Shown here piece after piece: positions 1 to 7,794 of a stretch of 12,836 nt of DNA; position 1 is the stretch's first letter, and each line of letters starts with the position of its first letter. The position numbers and the translations under genes are program-made. The stretch is from assembly GCA_025774425.1 (NCBI GenBank), contig JALGWA010000012.1, forward strand, positions 1 to 12,836, in the 5' to 3' direction. Under the pieces are notes generated by a model. That model saw nothing but the letters and a program-made list of their open reading frames with translations, made no database searches and was not told the origin of the DNA. The DNA comes from a bacterium. Lineage in GTDB: Bacteria; Arandabacterota; Arandabacteria; Arandabacterales; JALGWA01.

Positions 1-1659
1 TGCGAGGGTATCGATCTGTGGATACCCGACGACATCCGGGTTGAGCCCGGTGAGAACGTTTACGTGCCGGTTTACATCCAGGACGTGACCGGCTGGGGCA
101 TCATGGCCTTCGACATGGAGATCTGCTGGTGCGGCGTTCCCGCGGGTCTGCTGCAGTACGAGTTCTGCGACCCGGGCGAGGTGATGACCGGGTCCGGCTG
201 GGGCGCACCGGTGTGCGGGCCCTGCGGTCCCGACTGCATGAGCATCTCGGCTGCGGGTGCGACTCCGCTCGAGGGCGGCGGGGTCCTGTTCTACCTGAAG
301 TTCCATGTCAGCGAGAACGCCAAGCCCTGCATGTGCTGTGAGATCAGATTCACGCATATCAACCTGTACGATCCGGAGCGGGCGCTGGAGGTCTGCTGGG
401 AGGACGGCGAGGTCTGTGTCGACTGGTGCGACATGGAGGGCTACGTGTTCAACTGGTACTGCGACTACGACTGCGGCCGGATGTACCGCACGCATCCCAT
501 CGAGGGCGCGCGCATGCATCTTTCGGCTTGCGGCGAGGCGGTCGCCACCACCTACACCGATGCGGACGGCCACTATCTGTTCGAGTGTCTGCCGCCCCTC
601 GGCGACTGCGACTACTGCGTGGAGGTGGACTACTGCGGCATACCCGGCAGGCAGTTGATCACGGCGTTCGACGCCTCGCTGGTGCTGCAGTACGTGGTCT
701 GCGCCGAGGATCTCGGCGACTGCGCATGGCCGGTGGCCTCGCAGGGGACGGTCTATCCGCAGCGCGTGGCGGCCGATGTCAACTGCACGGGTGCCATAAC
801 GGCCTATGACGCGTCGCTCATACTCCAGTACGTGGTCGGCATCCTGCCGGCATTCCCCTGTCCCGACATGTGGGTATGGTACAGCCGACCGGCCGGCGGA
901 TGCGTCTGCTCCTGCGAGCCCGTGGACTACATCGGCGTGCTCAAGGGCAATGTCTCGGGTCCGCCCTCGGTCGCGCCACTTGCGGCGGCCGGTGAGACCT
1001 ACGTCAGGCTGGGCCGGCCCAGGCACTTCGGCGGCAAGGTCAACGTGCCCGTGTTCGTGAGGGACGCCGAGGACGTCTTCTCGGTGCAGTTCCAGGTCTC
1101 CTACGCCGGGAACGCTCTCGAGTTCGAGTCCATCGTCCCCGCCGGACTGGCCGACGGCTTCACCGTGGCCCACAAGGCCGGCGAGGACGTCGCAACGATG
1201 GCCATGGCGGGATCGCAGGGCTTCAGCGGCGACGGCAGGATCGCAACGCTCTCGTTCCGCAAGAAGCGCAGCGCGCCCGGGGTGCCCAGGGTCGCGCCCA
1301 GGGTCAGCCTCCAGTCGGTGCTCTTCAACGAGGGCACACCGGCGGCGGTCATCGAGGGCGGTGACTACGGCGAGGAGATCGTCAAACTCGGGCTCGGGCC
1401 CGTGAGCCCCAACCCGTTCGCGGCGAGCACAGTCATCAACTACGCCGTTCCCGCGGCCGCCCATGTATCGGTCGCCATATACGATGTCAGCGGCCGGCTG
1501 GTCACGACCCTGGTCGAGGGCGACGTCGAGGCGGGAGTCCACAGCACCACGTGGGATGGAACCGACGCCGCCGGCGACACCGTCGCCAGGGGCGTCTACT
1601 TCTGCCGCATGACGACCGACAGGTTCACCGCAACCGAGAAGATCGTGCTCTTGAAGTAG
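1..1659 (+). CDS. Secreted Cys-rich cohesin/dockerin-like protein with C-terminal FlgD-like sorting tail (5' partial)
   Basis: The reading frame is open from base 1, so the gene starts upstream; 552 residues are visible and no signal peptide can be seen. Order of modules (window residue numbers): a first cohesin-like beta-sandwich at about 4-143; a carboxypeptidase-regulatory-like module at about 144-212 (TYTDADGHYLFECLPP is the typical repeat core); a dockerin-like pair of helical repeats at about 213-282 (AFDASLVLQYVV and AYDASLILQYVVG); a second cohesin-like domain at about 331-455; and a FlgD-Ig-like tail at about 461-552 (VSPNPF, IYDVSGRLV, GVYFCR). The second dockerin loop keeps D259, N261, G264 and D270 of a calcium loop but has T263 where Asp is usual; the first loop has lost its ligands. 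27 of 28 cysteines lie before residue about 306. In FCB bacteria such tails direct type IX export and surface attachment. Probably a structural or adhesive surface protein; no catalytic motif seen. Confidence 0.88.
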   Translation, partial: CEGIDLWIPDDIRVEPGENVYVPVYIQDVTGWGIMAFDMEICWCGVPAGLLQYEFCDPGEVMTGSGWGAPVCGPCGPDCMSISAAGATPLEGGGVLFYLKFHVSENAKPCMCCEIRFTHINLYDPERALEVCWEDGEVCVDWCDMEGYVFNWYCDYDCGRMYRTHPIEGARMHLSACGEAVATTYTDADGHYLFECLPPLGDCDYCVEVDYCGIPGRQLITAFDASLVLQYVVCAEDLGDCAWPVASQGTVYPQRVAADVNCTGAITAYDASLILQYVVGILPAFPCPDMWVWYSRPAGGCVCSCEPVDYIGVLKGNVSGPPSVAPLAAAGETYVRLGRPRHFGGKVNVPVFVRDAEDVFSVQFQVSYAGNALEFESIVPAGLADGFTVAHKAGEDVATMAMAGSQGFSGDGRIATLSFRKKRSAPGVPRVAPRVSLQSVLFNEGTPAAVIEGGDYGEEIVKLGLGPVSPNPFAASTVINYAVPAAAHVSVAIYDVSGRLVTTLVEGDVEAGVHSTTWDGTDAAGDTVARGVYFCRMTTDRFTATEKIVLLK

Positions 1660-1711
1660 GGAGAAAACAGCGCCAGTCCCGGCGCCGCGGCCGGGACACC
1701 GATGTCGGCAA

Positions 1712-1735
1712 GGGGGCGCGCCGGGGCGCGCCCCC
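1712..1735. terminator. GC-rich hairpin between convergent genes
   Basis: Perfect 11-bp arms GGGGGCGCGCC (1712-1722) and GGCGCGCCCCC (1725-1735) with only two bases between them, so the apical pairs must open to form a loop. It sits between the stop of the cohesin/dockerin gene and the stop of the opposing lipoprotein gene, where a bidirectional terminator is expected. There is no T-run on either side, so it is not a textbook intrinsic terminator; it could instead act as a 3'-end stabiliser or with Rho. Confidence 0.55.
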
Positions 1736-1761
1736 CTCCCTTGCTTGGCACGCCGCGGTCA

Positions 1762-2733
1762 TCACTGCTTGCCGGTCGAGATCAGGCTGAGCTCCATGTC
1801 ACCCGCTCCGAGGCTCAGCGTGTCGCCGACGCAGACGTAGAACCTCTCATAGGAATAGACCGGTCCCACATCGGGAACATACACGACATTGCCGTAGGTG
1901 ATGTACCTCCTGTAGACCGAGCGGCCGTGGCCGTCCGTGCCCACCATCACCCCGAGGTCCACAACGTACAGGCAGTCGAGTCCGTTCCCGAAGACGCCCA
2001 TCTCGGTCTCCACGCTCGTGTTGCCCAGCACCCGGCACCAGGCCTTGAGCCCTCCGCCGACGGCACCGCCGATGTCGAACGAGAATTCGCTTCCGGCGCA
2101 CAGGTCCGCCTCAAGGAACTTCCAGGCGAGCAGGGTGTCGATGTCGCCGTACGTGCCGATGTAGTCTTCCGTCTTCTCCCACACGCCCCCGTGGATCAGG
2201 ACCGGACGGGGAGTGAGCACCTCGCCGAGCGCCTCCGTGGACGGGCCGGTGGAGCCCGCTCCCGGCCCACCCGCTCTCGGCGGGAGGCCGGACTCGAGCA
2301 GGGCCCACGCCGGGTTCGGGACGGCCGGGAGCCCTGCGGCGATCCCGGGCAAGTAGGCCGTATCCCTCAGGGCCTGGGCCGTTACGCCCGACATGGTCGT
2401 GGAGTCGCCCCCGAATCGCATCTTGTACCACCCCACGCGGGACGACACATCGCGCCCGACTGCATGCTTGCCGAGCAGACCCTCGACATAGTCCAGCGAA
2501 GGCGCGGGCGGCACGTCGTCGACGTCGCCGTAGCCCGCGCAGGTATCGCTCCATGTGCGCCAGGTGTACTTGTATTCCCATCCCCTTCCGTCGTCGTTCG
2601 GCCACATCGTACCGAGCTCGAGCCCGCACCGGCAGGTCTCGGGGCCGCAAGAGTCGCTGCCGCAGCCGGCGAACCCGAGGGCGAAAACAAAGCAAGCGAC
2701 TGGAAGAGTCAAGACCCTGAAACCGATTCTCAT
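1762..2733 (-). CDS. Lipoprotein of unknown function
   Basis: 323 residues. The N-terminus is a lipoprotein signal peptide: MRIGFRVLTL, a hydrophobic stretch, then lipobox GFAGC with Cys24 as the lipidated residue, followed by a small cysteine cluster (C29, C34, C36). The start is fixed by AGGAGG seven bases upstream; an overlapping ATG four bases earlier is in another frame that gives no sensible protein. The mature part is rich in Gly, Tyr and Val. The last third (YVVDLGVMVG, YRRYITYGNVVYVPDVGPV, YERFYVCVGD) looks like beta-strand meander with a GPV-Y-ER pattern seen in many uncharacterised surface lipoproteins, but I cannot name a family. The middle (about 150-195) is Pro/Gly-rich and probably flexible. 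It probably faces the periplasm or cell surface. It is the only gene in its unit as seen here, read toward the cohesin/dockerin gene; its long leader contains the 25-bp repeats. Confidence 0.82.
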   Translation of the reverse strand: MRIGFRVLTLPVACFVFALGFAGCGSDSCGPETCRCGLELGTMWPNDDGRGWEYKYTWRTWSDTCAGYGDVDDVPPAPSLDYVEGLLGKHAVGRDVSSRVGWYKMRFGGDSTTMSGVTAQALRDTAYLPGIAAGLPAVPNPAWALLESGLPPRAGGPGAGSTGPSTEALGEVLTPRPVLIHGGVWEKTEDYIGTYGDIDTLLAWKFLEADLCAGSEFSFDIGGAVGGGLKAWCRVLGNTSVETEMGVFGNGLDCLYVVDLGVMVGTDGHGRSVYRRYITYGNVVYVPDVGPVYSYERFYVCVGDTLSLGAGDMELSLISTGKQ

Positions 2734-2900
2734 TCATCCACCTCCTGTACCTCCATCCGACTTACCCCCCTGGACCGCCTCCCGCCCTCGACCGAAGGGG
2801 CGTCTCCCCCGCGGCCTCGCGACCTCATGCCGCCGGCCGGTCCCGCCCACCCGGAGCTCCCACCCTGGGGCCTGACCCTACCCAGCCGGCCCGCCGCCGA

Positions 2901-2958
2901 CTGTGCATTTTGAGCTCTGACCCCATGGATGCACTGTGCATTTTGAGCTCTGACCCCA
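2901..2958. repeat. Two direct copies of a 25-bp repeat, 33-bp period
   Basis: Two identical 25-bp copies occupy 2901-2925 and 2934-2958, separated by 8 bp. Each begins CTGTGCATTTTGAGCTC and ends TGACCCCA (on the minus strand TGGGGTCAGAGCTC). The junction of spacer and second copy forms the interrupted palindrome ATGCAC-T-GTGCAT (2929-2941). From memory, words of the GGGGTCAGAGCTC type recur around small IS200/REP-type transposase elements in unrelated bacteria; that link is recall, not shown here, and no transposase is present. The repeats lie in the leader of the minus-strand lipoprotein gene and just upstream of the glnS promoter. Alternatives are regulator-binding sites or remnants of an excised element. 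Confidence 0.85.
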
Positions 2959-2966
2959 GTGTAGCA
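2958..2966 (-). promoter_or_regulatory. Candidate extended -10 promoter for the lipoprotein gene
   Basis: On the minus strand the sequence reads TTGTGCTACACT, an extended -10 (TGC followed by TACACT). TTGCCT at 2988-2983 is a possible -35 but at 19 nt. No better -10 occurs between here and the start codon at 2733. This would give a leader of more than 200 nt containing both copies of the 25-bp repeat. The same TTGTGCTA core precedes the protease gene at the right end of the window. Confidence 0.35.
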
Positions 2967-2976
2967 CAATGTGAGG

Positions 2977-3007
2977 TTGACAAGGCAACCGGAGTTGGCC
3001 CTATTAT
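2977..3007 (+). promoter_or_regulatory. Candidate sigma-70 promoter for glnS
   Basis: TTGACA (2977-2982) and TATTAT (3002-3007) are separated by 19 nt, slightly longer than optimal. The -35 lies inside a short inverted repeat, GGTTG and CAACC around ACAAGG. It is followed by an A/T-rich stretch and then the ribosome-binding site of glnS, and lies back to back with the candidate minus-strand promoter. Confidence 0.4.
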
Positions 3008-3064
3008 GTTTATGTCTGCAGGATGTCTTTGCGCACTCGTGCCGGGCCGGGGGAGGAGGCCGAG

Positions 3065-4759
<1,695 letters not shown>

Positions 4760-4873
4760 CGGAACACCGCACCCTCTAAGCGCGCCGGAACCTCTTTGAC
4801 CGCCCCTCGCGGCCGATAAGTCGGTGGAATTCAAGGCATTAGAGGCCATGAAACAGCGCCGCGATATTTTATG

Positions 4874-4902
4874 TTGACATCGGCTTGTTTTGGCGATACA
4901 AT
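4874..4902 (+). promoter_or_regulatory. Near-consensus sigma-70 promoter with no annotated gene downstream
   Basis: TTGACA (4874-4879), 17-nt spacer, TACAAT (4897-4902): 11 of 12 hexamer bases match consensus at optimal spacing, striking in GC-rich DNA. The -10 lies at the centre of an imperfect inverted repeat: GCGA (4893-4896) and TCGC (4903-4906) flank it directly, with GTTTT (4887-4891) and AAAAC (4911-4915) outside, so a repressor could cover it. The predicted start is near 4909, reading into the gene-poor gap toward the 3' end of the opposing FadL-type gene. Confidence 0.5.
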
Positions 4903-4937
4903 TCGCTTGAAAAACGCAGCATGGCTGCAAGGGGTTG

Positions 4938-5114
4938 ATGAGCTGTGAAGGCAAGGAAGGCCGTACCAAGATCTCCACAGGGGACTATGCGCGTCTCCGG
5001 CCGGCAAGCCTGACCGGATTCCGCGCTCCCGTAGCGGCTCTTCCCGCCCGGGCTGCTCGGCCTCATGCGGCTGGAAAAGTGAATAGCGAGTCGGGGCCGG
5101 TCTTAGCCTCTTGA
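4938..5114 (+). CDS. Possible 58-residue small protein (weak)
   Basis: ATG at 4938 opens a frame of 58 codons ending in TGA at 5112-5114, about 29 nt downstream of the predicted transcription start from the promoter at 4874. The product starts MSCEGKEGRTKIS and is Ala/Arg/Pro-rich, with no signal peptide, membrane segment or recognised motif. The AGGGG upstream is only three bases from the ATG, which is too close. A GTG at 4945 in another frame is better spaced (ten bases) but gives only 22 residues. In GC-rich DNA a 58-codon frame arises easily by chance, so a non-coding RNA is at least as likely. Confidence 0.18.
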   Translation: MSCEGKEGRTKISTGDYARLRPASLTGFRAPVAALPARAARPHAAGKVNSESGPVLAS

Positions 5115-5247
5115 TGAGTGGTTACAGCCTTCGCGTGCAGAATCGCTGAGTGCGCAGACTGAACTCCCTTCGGCGCTGCGAAGTGTTCCTCGGCTTGGCG
5201 AAGTCAAGTAAACTCACCTGAGCCGGCCCTGACTCTTCCTTATTATA

Positions 5248-5270
5248 GAGCGGCCCTGCGCGGGCCGCTC
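5248..5270 (-). terminator. Hairpin downstream of the FadL-type gene
   Basis: Nine-base arms GAGCGGCCC (5248-5256) and GGGCCGCTC (5262-5270) around a five-base loop, starting 27 nt after the stop codon of the minus-strand FadL-type gene. On the minus strand it is followed by TATAATAAGG, which is AT-rich but not a T-run, so termination may be imperfect. It could also stop transcripts from the plus-strand promoter at 4874. Confidence 0.55.
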
Positions 5271-5296
5271 CCACTCCTCCGGCGAGCCCGTGCGCG

Positions 5297-6601
5297 CTAG
5301 AAGCTCCAGCCGACCGCCGCTCCGAACGAATCCTCGTTCATCCTGAGATCGGCCTCGCCGCCCCCGAACGCAGCGGGAATCGATTCCGATCCCTCGACCG
5401 TCTTTTCGAAGGCGTGCACGTACGCGAGAGTGACCCCGACCCTGTCGCCAGCCTTGAGGGTGGCACCCAGCGTGAGATGGTGTTCCACCACTCCCGGCGC
5501 CAGCATGTTGAACAGCGTCTCCGACTCGGGTATGGGTTGCCCGCCGTAGTTGTACCCGCCCAGCAGTCTCACCTTGTCGGTGGCGTCGTATGCGAGGCCG
5601 AACTTGAAGACGGTGACGTCCTGCGAGCCGAACCCGGGGCCGTCGTCCTCGCCCAGCTTCGCCTCGGCGAAGTTGGGAAGCAAGGGGTTGCCGATTGATT
5701 TGATGCTGCCGTACCAGATATGCTGGACGTCGAACGCCAGCGTCGCCTTCCCGCTCGCCCTCACGGTGATGCCGCCCTCGAGAGACGCGGGAACGTCGAA
5801 GTCCCCCATCTCCGCGAAGAGACCCTCGTACTTCTTGAACCTTCCCATGTACGTGCGGCTCTGATAGACGATGCCGACGTCGACGGCCTCGTGGACGCGC
5901 CCCATGTAGCCGATCGTGACCCCGACGCCCATGGAGCTCTCGTGGCCCTGGTTGGTGAGGTGCGCCGGGTCGATCGAGTAGCGCGGCACGTATGTCGTGT
6001 CCTCCCCGGCGGCAATGGTGTCGATGCGGGTGAAGCTCTGGAGGCCGGTCGCCTCGAAGGCCTGCCAGCCGAAGTTGATCCCCATGCCGATGGAGTGGTT
6101 GTCGCTGACCTTATAGGCGACGTAGGGCACCAGGAAGACCTGCATGAGATCAACACCCGCCCCCGTCGTCCCCAACAGCGGAATCGGGGTCGTGTAGGTC
6201 GTATTCATCCCGCCGCGCCCGTAAAGCGCGAACCCGACGGCGACATGGTCCCGGTACTGGTTGTTGTAACCGATCTCGGGCATGAAGAAGTTCGTCTTGC
6301 CGTTGGCGTCGTAAAGGCCGTTCACGGCATCGCCCATCGCATTCCCGCCGATCTCACTGCCGCGATCGGGCCTGAAAAGATCGACCCCGAAGTCGAAACG
6401 GTTCCCGAGGAACACCGGGGCGGCAGGGTTGTTCGCGCCGCTCAGGGCGTCCTGCGGCCATGCGACCGCGGCTCCGCCCGAGGCCTTGGCCCTCATGCCG
6501 ACGCCGTGGGAGAAGTAGCCGTTGGTCGCGCATGCGACGCCGCAGAGGGCGGCGACGCGCGTCACGGCCAAAGCCAATCCCGCAAACGGGCCAGTCTTCA
6601 T
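5297..6601 (-). CDS. FadL/TodX (OMPP1) family outer-membrane transport protein
   Basis: 434 residues, typical for this family of outer-membrane beta-barrels that let hydrophobic compounds (fatty acids, aromatics) cross by lateral diffusion. After a signal peptide (probable cleavage after ACA at 25) the mature protein begins TNGYFSHGVGMRAKASGG, the FadL N-terminal hatch signature, followed by the NPA motif at residues 58-60. The rest is alternating strand/turn sequence and the protein ends in VGWSF with the C-terminal Phe used for barrel insertion. The start is supported by GGAGAGGAGG six bases upstream. Oddity: the signal peptide has an Arg at 15 and two Cys near its end. The permease gene lies upstream on the same strand with a 150-nt gap. 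The substrate cannot be inferred. Confidence 0.92.
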   Translation of the reverse strand: MKTGPFAGLALAVTRVAALCGVACATNGYFSHGVGMRAKASGGAAVAWPQDALSGANNPAAPVFLGNRFDFGVDLFRPDRGSEIGGNAMGDAVNGLYDANGKTNFFMPEIGYNNQYRDHVAVGFALYGRGGMNTTYTTPIPLLGTTGAGVDLMQVFLVPYVAYKVSDNHSIGMGINFGWQAFEATGLQSFTRIDTIAAGEDTTYVPRYSIDPAHLTNQGHESSMGVGVTIGYMGRVHEAVDVGIVYQSRTYMGRFKKYEGLFAEMGDFDVPASLEGGITVRASGKATLAFDVQHIWYGSIKSIGNPLLPNFAEAKLGEDDGPGFGSQDVTVFKFGLAYDATDKVRLLGGYNYGGQPIPESETLFNMLAPGVVEHHLTLGATLKAGDRVGVTLAYVHAFEKTVEGSESIPAAFGGGEADLRMNEDSFGAAVGWSF

Positions 6602-6682
6602 CGTGCACCTCCTCTCCGTATCTTCTTGCGATAATGGGAACCCGCACAGGGGTCATCCGTCGCCGGTCCCGAGGCTCCTTCG

Positions 6683-6711
6683 AAGGTAATCCATGAAGTA
6701 CCCGTTTGCAA
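6683..6711 (-). promoter_or_regulatory. Weak candidate promoter for the FadL-type gene
   Basis: On the minus strand TTGCAA (6711-6706) and TACCTT (6688-6683) are separated by 17 nt; the -10 overlaps a 10-bp palindrome CCTTCGAAGG (6677-6686). Only four of six and three of six bases match consensus, so read-through from the permease gene is an equal possibility. Confidence 0.22.
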
Positions 6712-6751
6712 GCCGAACCAGGCCGGGCCCGGCGCGGCGCCGCCTTCCGGA

Positions 6752-7660
6752 TCAGATGATGAGCGTATACAGGTACCCGAGGGATACAGCGAGAAAGGCG
6801 AGCAGCCCGAGATAGACGAGGAGCGTCCTGAGACCGAACTCCTTGCGAAGCACGAGAATCGTACCATAGCTCGTCACGGGACCGATGAGGAGCAGCGTCA
6901 TGCCCGCGCCGGTGGCGAAGCCCTGCTTGATGAAGGCATCGACCAGGGGCACACTCATGGTCGCGCACATGTACATCACGACGCCGAATACGACGGCGAA
7001 AACGTACGTACGCACTCCCGTGAGATAGGTTCTCATCAGCGTCCCCAGTGGGGCGACGGTGCGCACGAACGCCGCCAGCACCACTCCGGCCAGGAGCTCG
7101 AGGCCGATCTCACGGGGCATCTCCACGTAGGCGTAGTGGAGAACCGACACCACGCGCGTGCCGAAACCCTTCGGGGCGTGTTCGGCGCAGCACGACTCGG
7201 CCGTGCAGTGGGGGCACGGCGGCTCTTCGTCCACCACCCGCGGCTTCACCTTGAGGAGATCGCCCACCAGGCCGATGATTATGCCCATCAAGATCACGGC
7301 GAGGCCCGTGTAGGCGGCGAAGCCGAGCCCGAAGAAGCGCCACGTCATTATGAGTGCGGTAATCGAGGTGGCCGGGGTGGCGACGAGCAGGGCCAGCACG
7401 GGTCCCAGCGACGCCCCCCGCTTGTGCAGGCTCACGGCTATGGGAAGCGAGCCCCAGCAGCACACGGGCGTCACCGTCCCGACGACGGTGGCGATCAGAA
7501 TCCCCCTCAACCCTCTCCCGGCCATGTTCCTCTCGATCCAGTCCGCGGGCAGGAATTCGTGCACCACGCCGCTTATCAGGAAACCGGCGGCCACGGCCGG
7601 CACGACCTCCACCAGGTAGCCGGCGAGAGCCCCTCCGAAGTCGCCGAGGAATGCCGCCAT
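6752..7660 (-). CDS. ArsP_1/DUF318-type permease with Cys/His-rich loop (putative metal or metalloid efflux)
   Basis: 302-residue inner-membrane protein with about eight predicted membrane segments arranged as two halves (four in residues 11-135, four in 184-300). Family signature in the first half: GTVTPVCCWGSLPIAVSLHKRG (residues 61 on, begins GTVTPVCC; C67 and C68) followed by PATSI in the next helix; the second half has a matching CATMSVPL (C232). Members of this family export trivalent organoarsenicals (ArsP) or are linked to Cu/Zn efflux (SO_0444 type). The central loop has C149, H151, C152, C157, C158 and H161 (CPHCTAESCCAEH), a plausible soft-metal site like the Cys/His loops of SO_0444 relatives. 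AGGGG lies six bases before the ATG. It is divergent from the propeller lipoprotein with a shared control region. Substrate is not determined; no ArsR or MerR gene is visible. Confidence 0.85.
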   Translation of the reverse strand: MAAFLGDFGGALAGYLVEVVPAVAAGFLISGVVHEFLPADWIERNMAGRGLRGILIATVVGTVTPVCCWGSLPIAVSLHKRGASLGPVLALLVATPATSITALIMTWRFFGLGFAAYTGLAVILMGIIIGLVGDLLKVKPRVVDEEPPCPHCTAESCCAEHAPKGFGTRVVSVLHYAYVEMPREIGLELLAGVVLAAFVRTVAPLGTLMRTYLTGVRTYVFAVVFGVVMYMCATMSVPLVDAFIKQGFATGAGMTLLLIGPVTSYGTILVLRKEFGLRTLLVYLGLLAFLAVSLGYLYTLII

Positions 7661-7687
7661 CTCGTCCCCTTTCCATACCTTTAGACC

Positions 7688-7716
7688 ATTGTCCCGCCCG
7701 AAAAGGTCCCGGTCAA
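7688..7716 (-). promoter_or_regulatory. Promoter for the permease gene, mirror image of the plus-strand promoter
   Basis: On the minus strand TTGACC (7716-7711), 17-nt spacer, GACAAT (7693-7688). The -10 ends 27 nt before the permease ATG, so the leader is short. The -10 and flanks are an exact inverted copy (11 bp) of those of the opposing promoter. Confidence 0.5.
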
Positions 7717-7741
7717 GTGAATAGACCTACTCGCGGAGGGC

Positions 7742-7770
7742 TTGACAAGGCAGGTCCCGGCCGGGACAAT
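7742..7770 (+). promoter_or_regulatory. Promoter for the propeller lipoprotein gene
   Basis: TTGACA (7742-7747), 17-nt spacer, GACAAT (7765-7770). The ATG follows 24 nt after the -10, with AAGGAGGAG as ribosome-binding site. Most of the spacer and part of the -10 are covered by a 14-bp perfect palindrome. Confidence 0.55.
7754..7767. promoter_or_regulatory. Candidate operator: 14-bp perfect palindrome
   Basis: GTCCCGGCCGGGAC, perfectly symmetric, overlaps the spacer and first bases of the -10 of the plus-strand promoter. Further GTCCCG half-sites occur at 7691-7696 (in the minus-strand -10) and 7706-7711 (beside the minus-strand -35). The placement suits a repressor or activator acting on both genes; no regulator gene is visible nearby. 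Confidence 0.4.
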
Positions 7771-7794
7771 GGACCCGAGCAAGGAGGAGCTCCG

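Larger units (their letters stand above)
4760..5296. other. 537-nt gene-poor intergenic region with an AT-rich island
   Basis: Lies between the convergent ends of glnS and the FadL-type gene. The first 80 nt hold only weak hairpins. Bases 4828-4915 form an AT-rich island containing a near-consensus promoter. Downstream, possible RNA structures include GCAGC-ATG-GCTGC (4916-4928), a two-tier stem-loop at 4989-5026 (GCGCG and CCGG pairing with CCGG and CGCGC), and CTTCG-GCGCTG-CGAAG in the segment around 5167-5182. I checked for tRNA, tmRNA, RNase P, SRP and 6S RNA hallmarks by eye and recognise none. It may encode an unassigned small RNA, a very small protein, or be decayed sequence. Confidence 0.6.

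Noticed and set aside
1702-2913. 403-codon open frame on the plus strand
   Set aside because: Antisense to the lipoprotein gene, which has a signal peptide, lipobox and AGGAGG. The plus frame also runs through the terminator hairpin and the repeat region.
2901-2958. CRISPR array
   Set aside because: Only two repeats with an 8-bp spacer and no cas genes.
4800-4812. CCGC-CCCTC-GCGG hairpin after glnS as terminator
   Set aside because: Only a four-base stem with no T-run; too weak to call.
4760-5296. tRNA, tmRNA, RNase P, SRP or 6S RNA in the gap
   Set aside because: No T-loop or acceptor pairing, and none of the conserved cores of these RNAs could be recognised by eye.
7651-7794. In-frame N-terminal extension of the propeller lipoprotein
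   Set aside because: It would overlap the divergent promoters and bury the signal peptide; the internal ATG at 7795 has AGGAGG and a clean lipobox.
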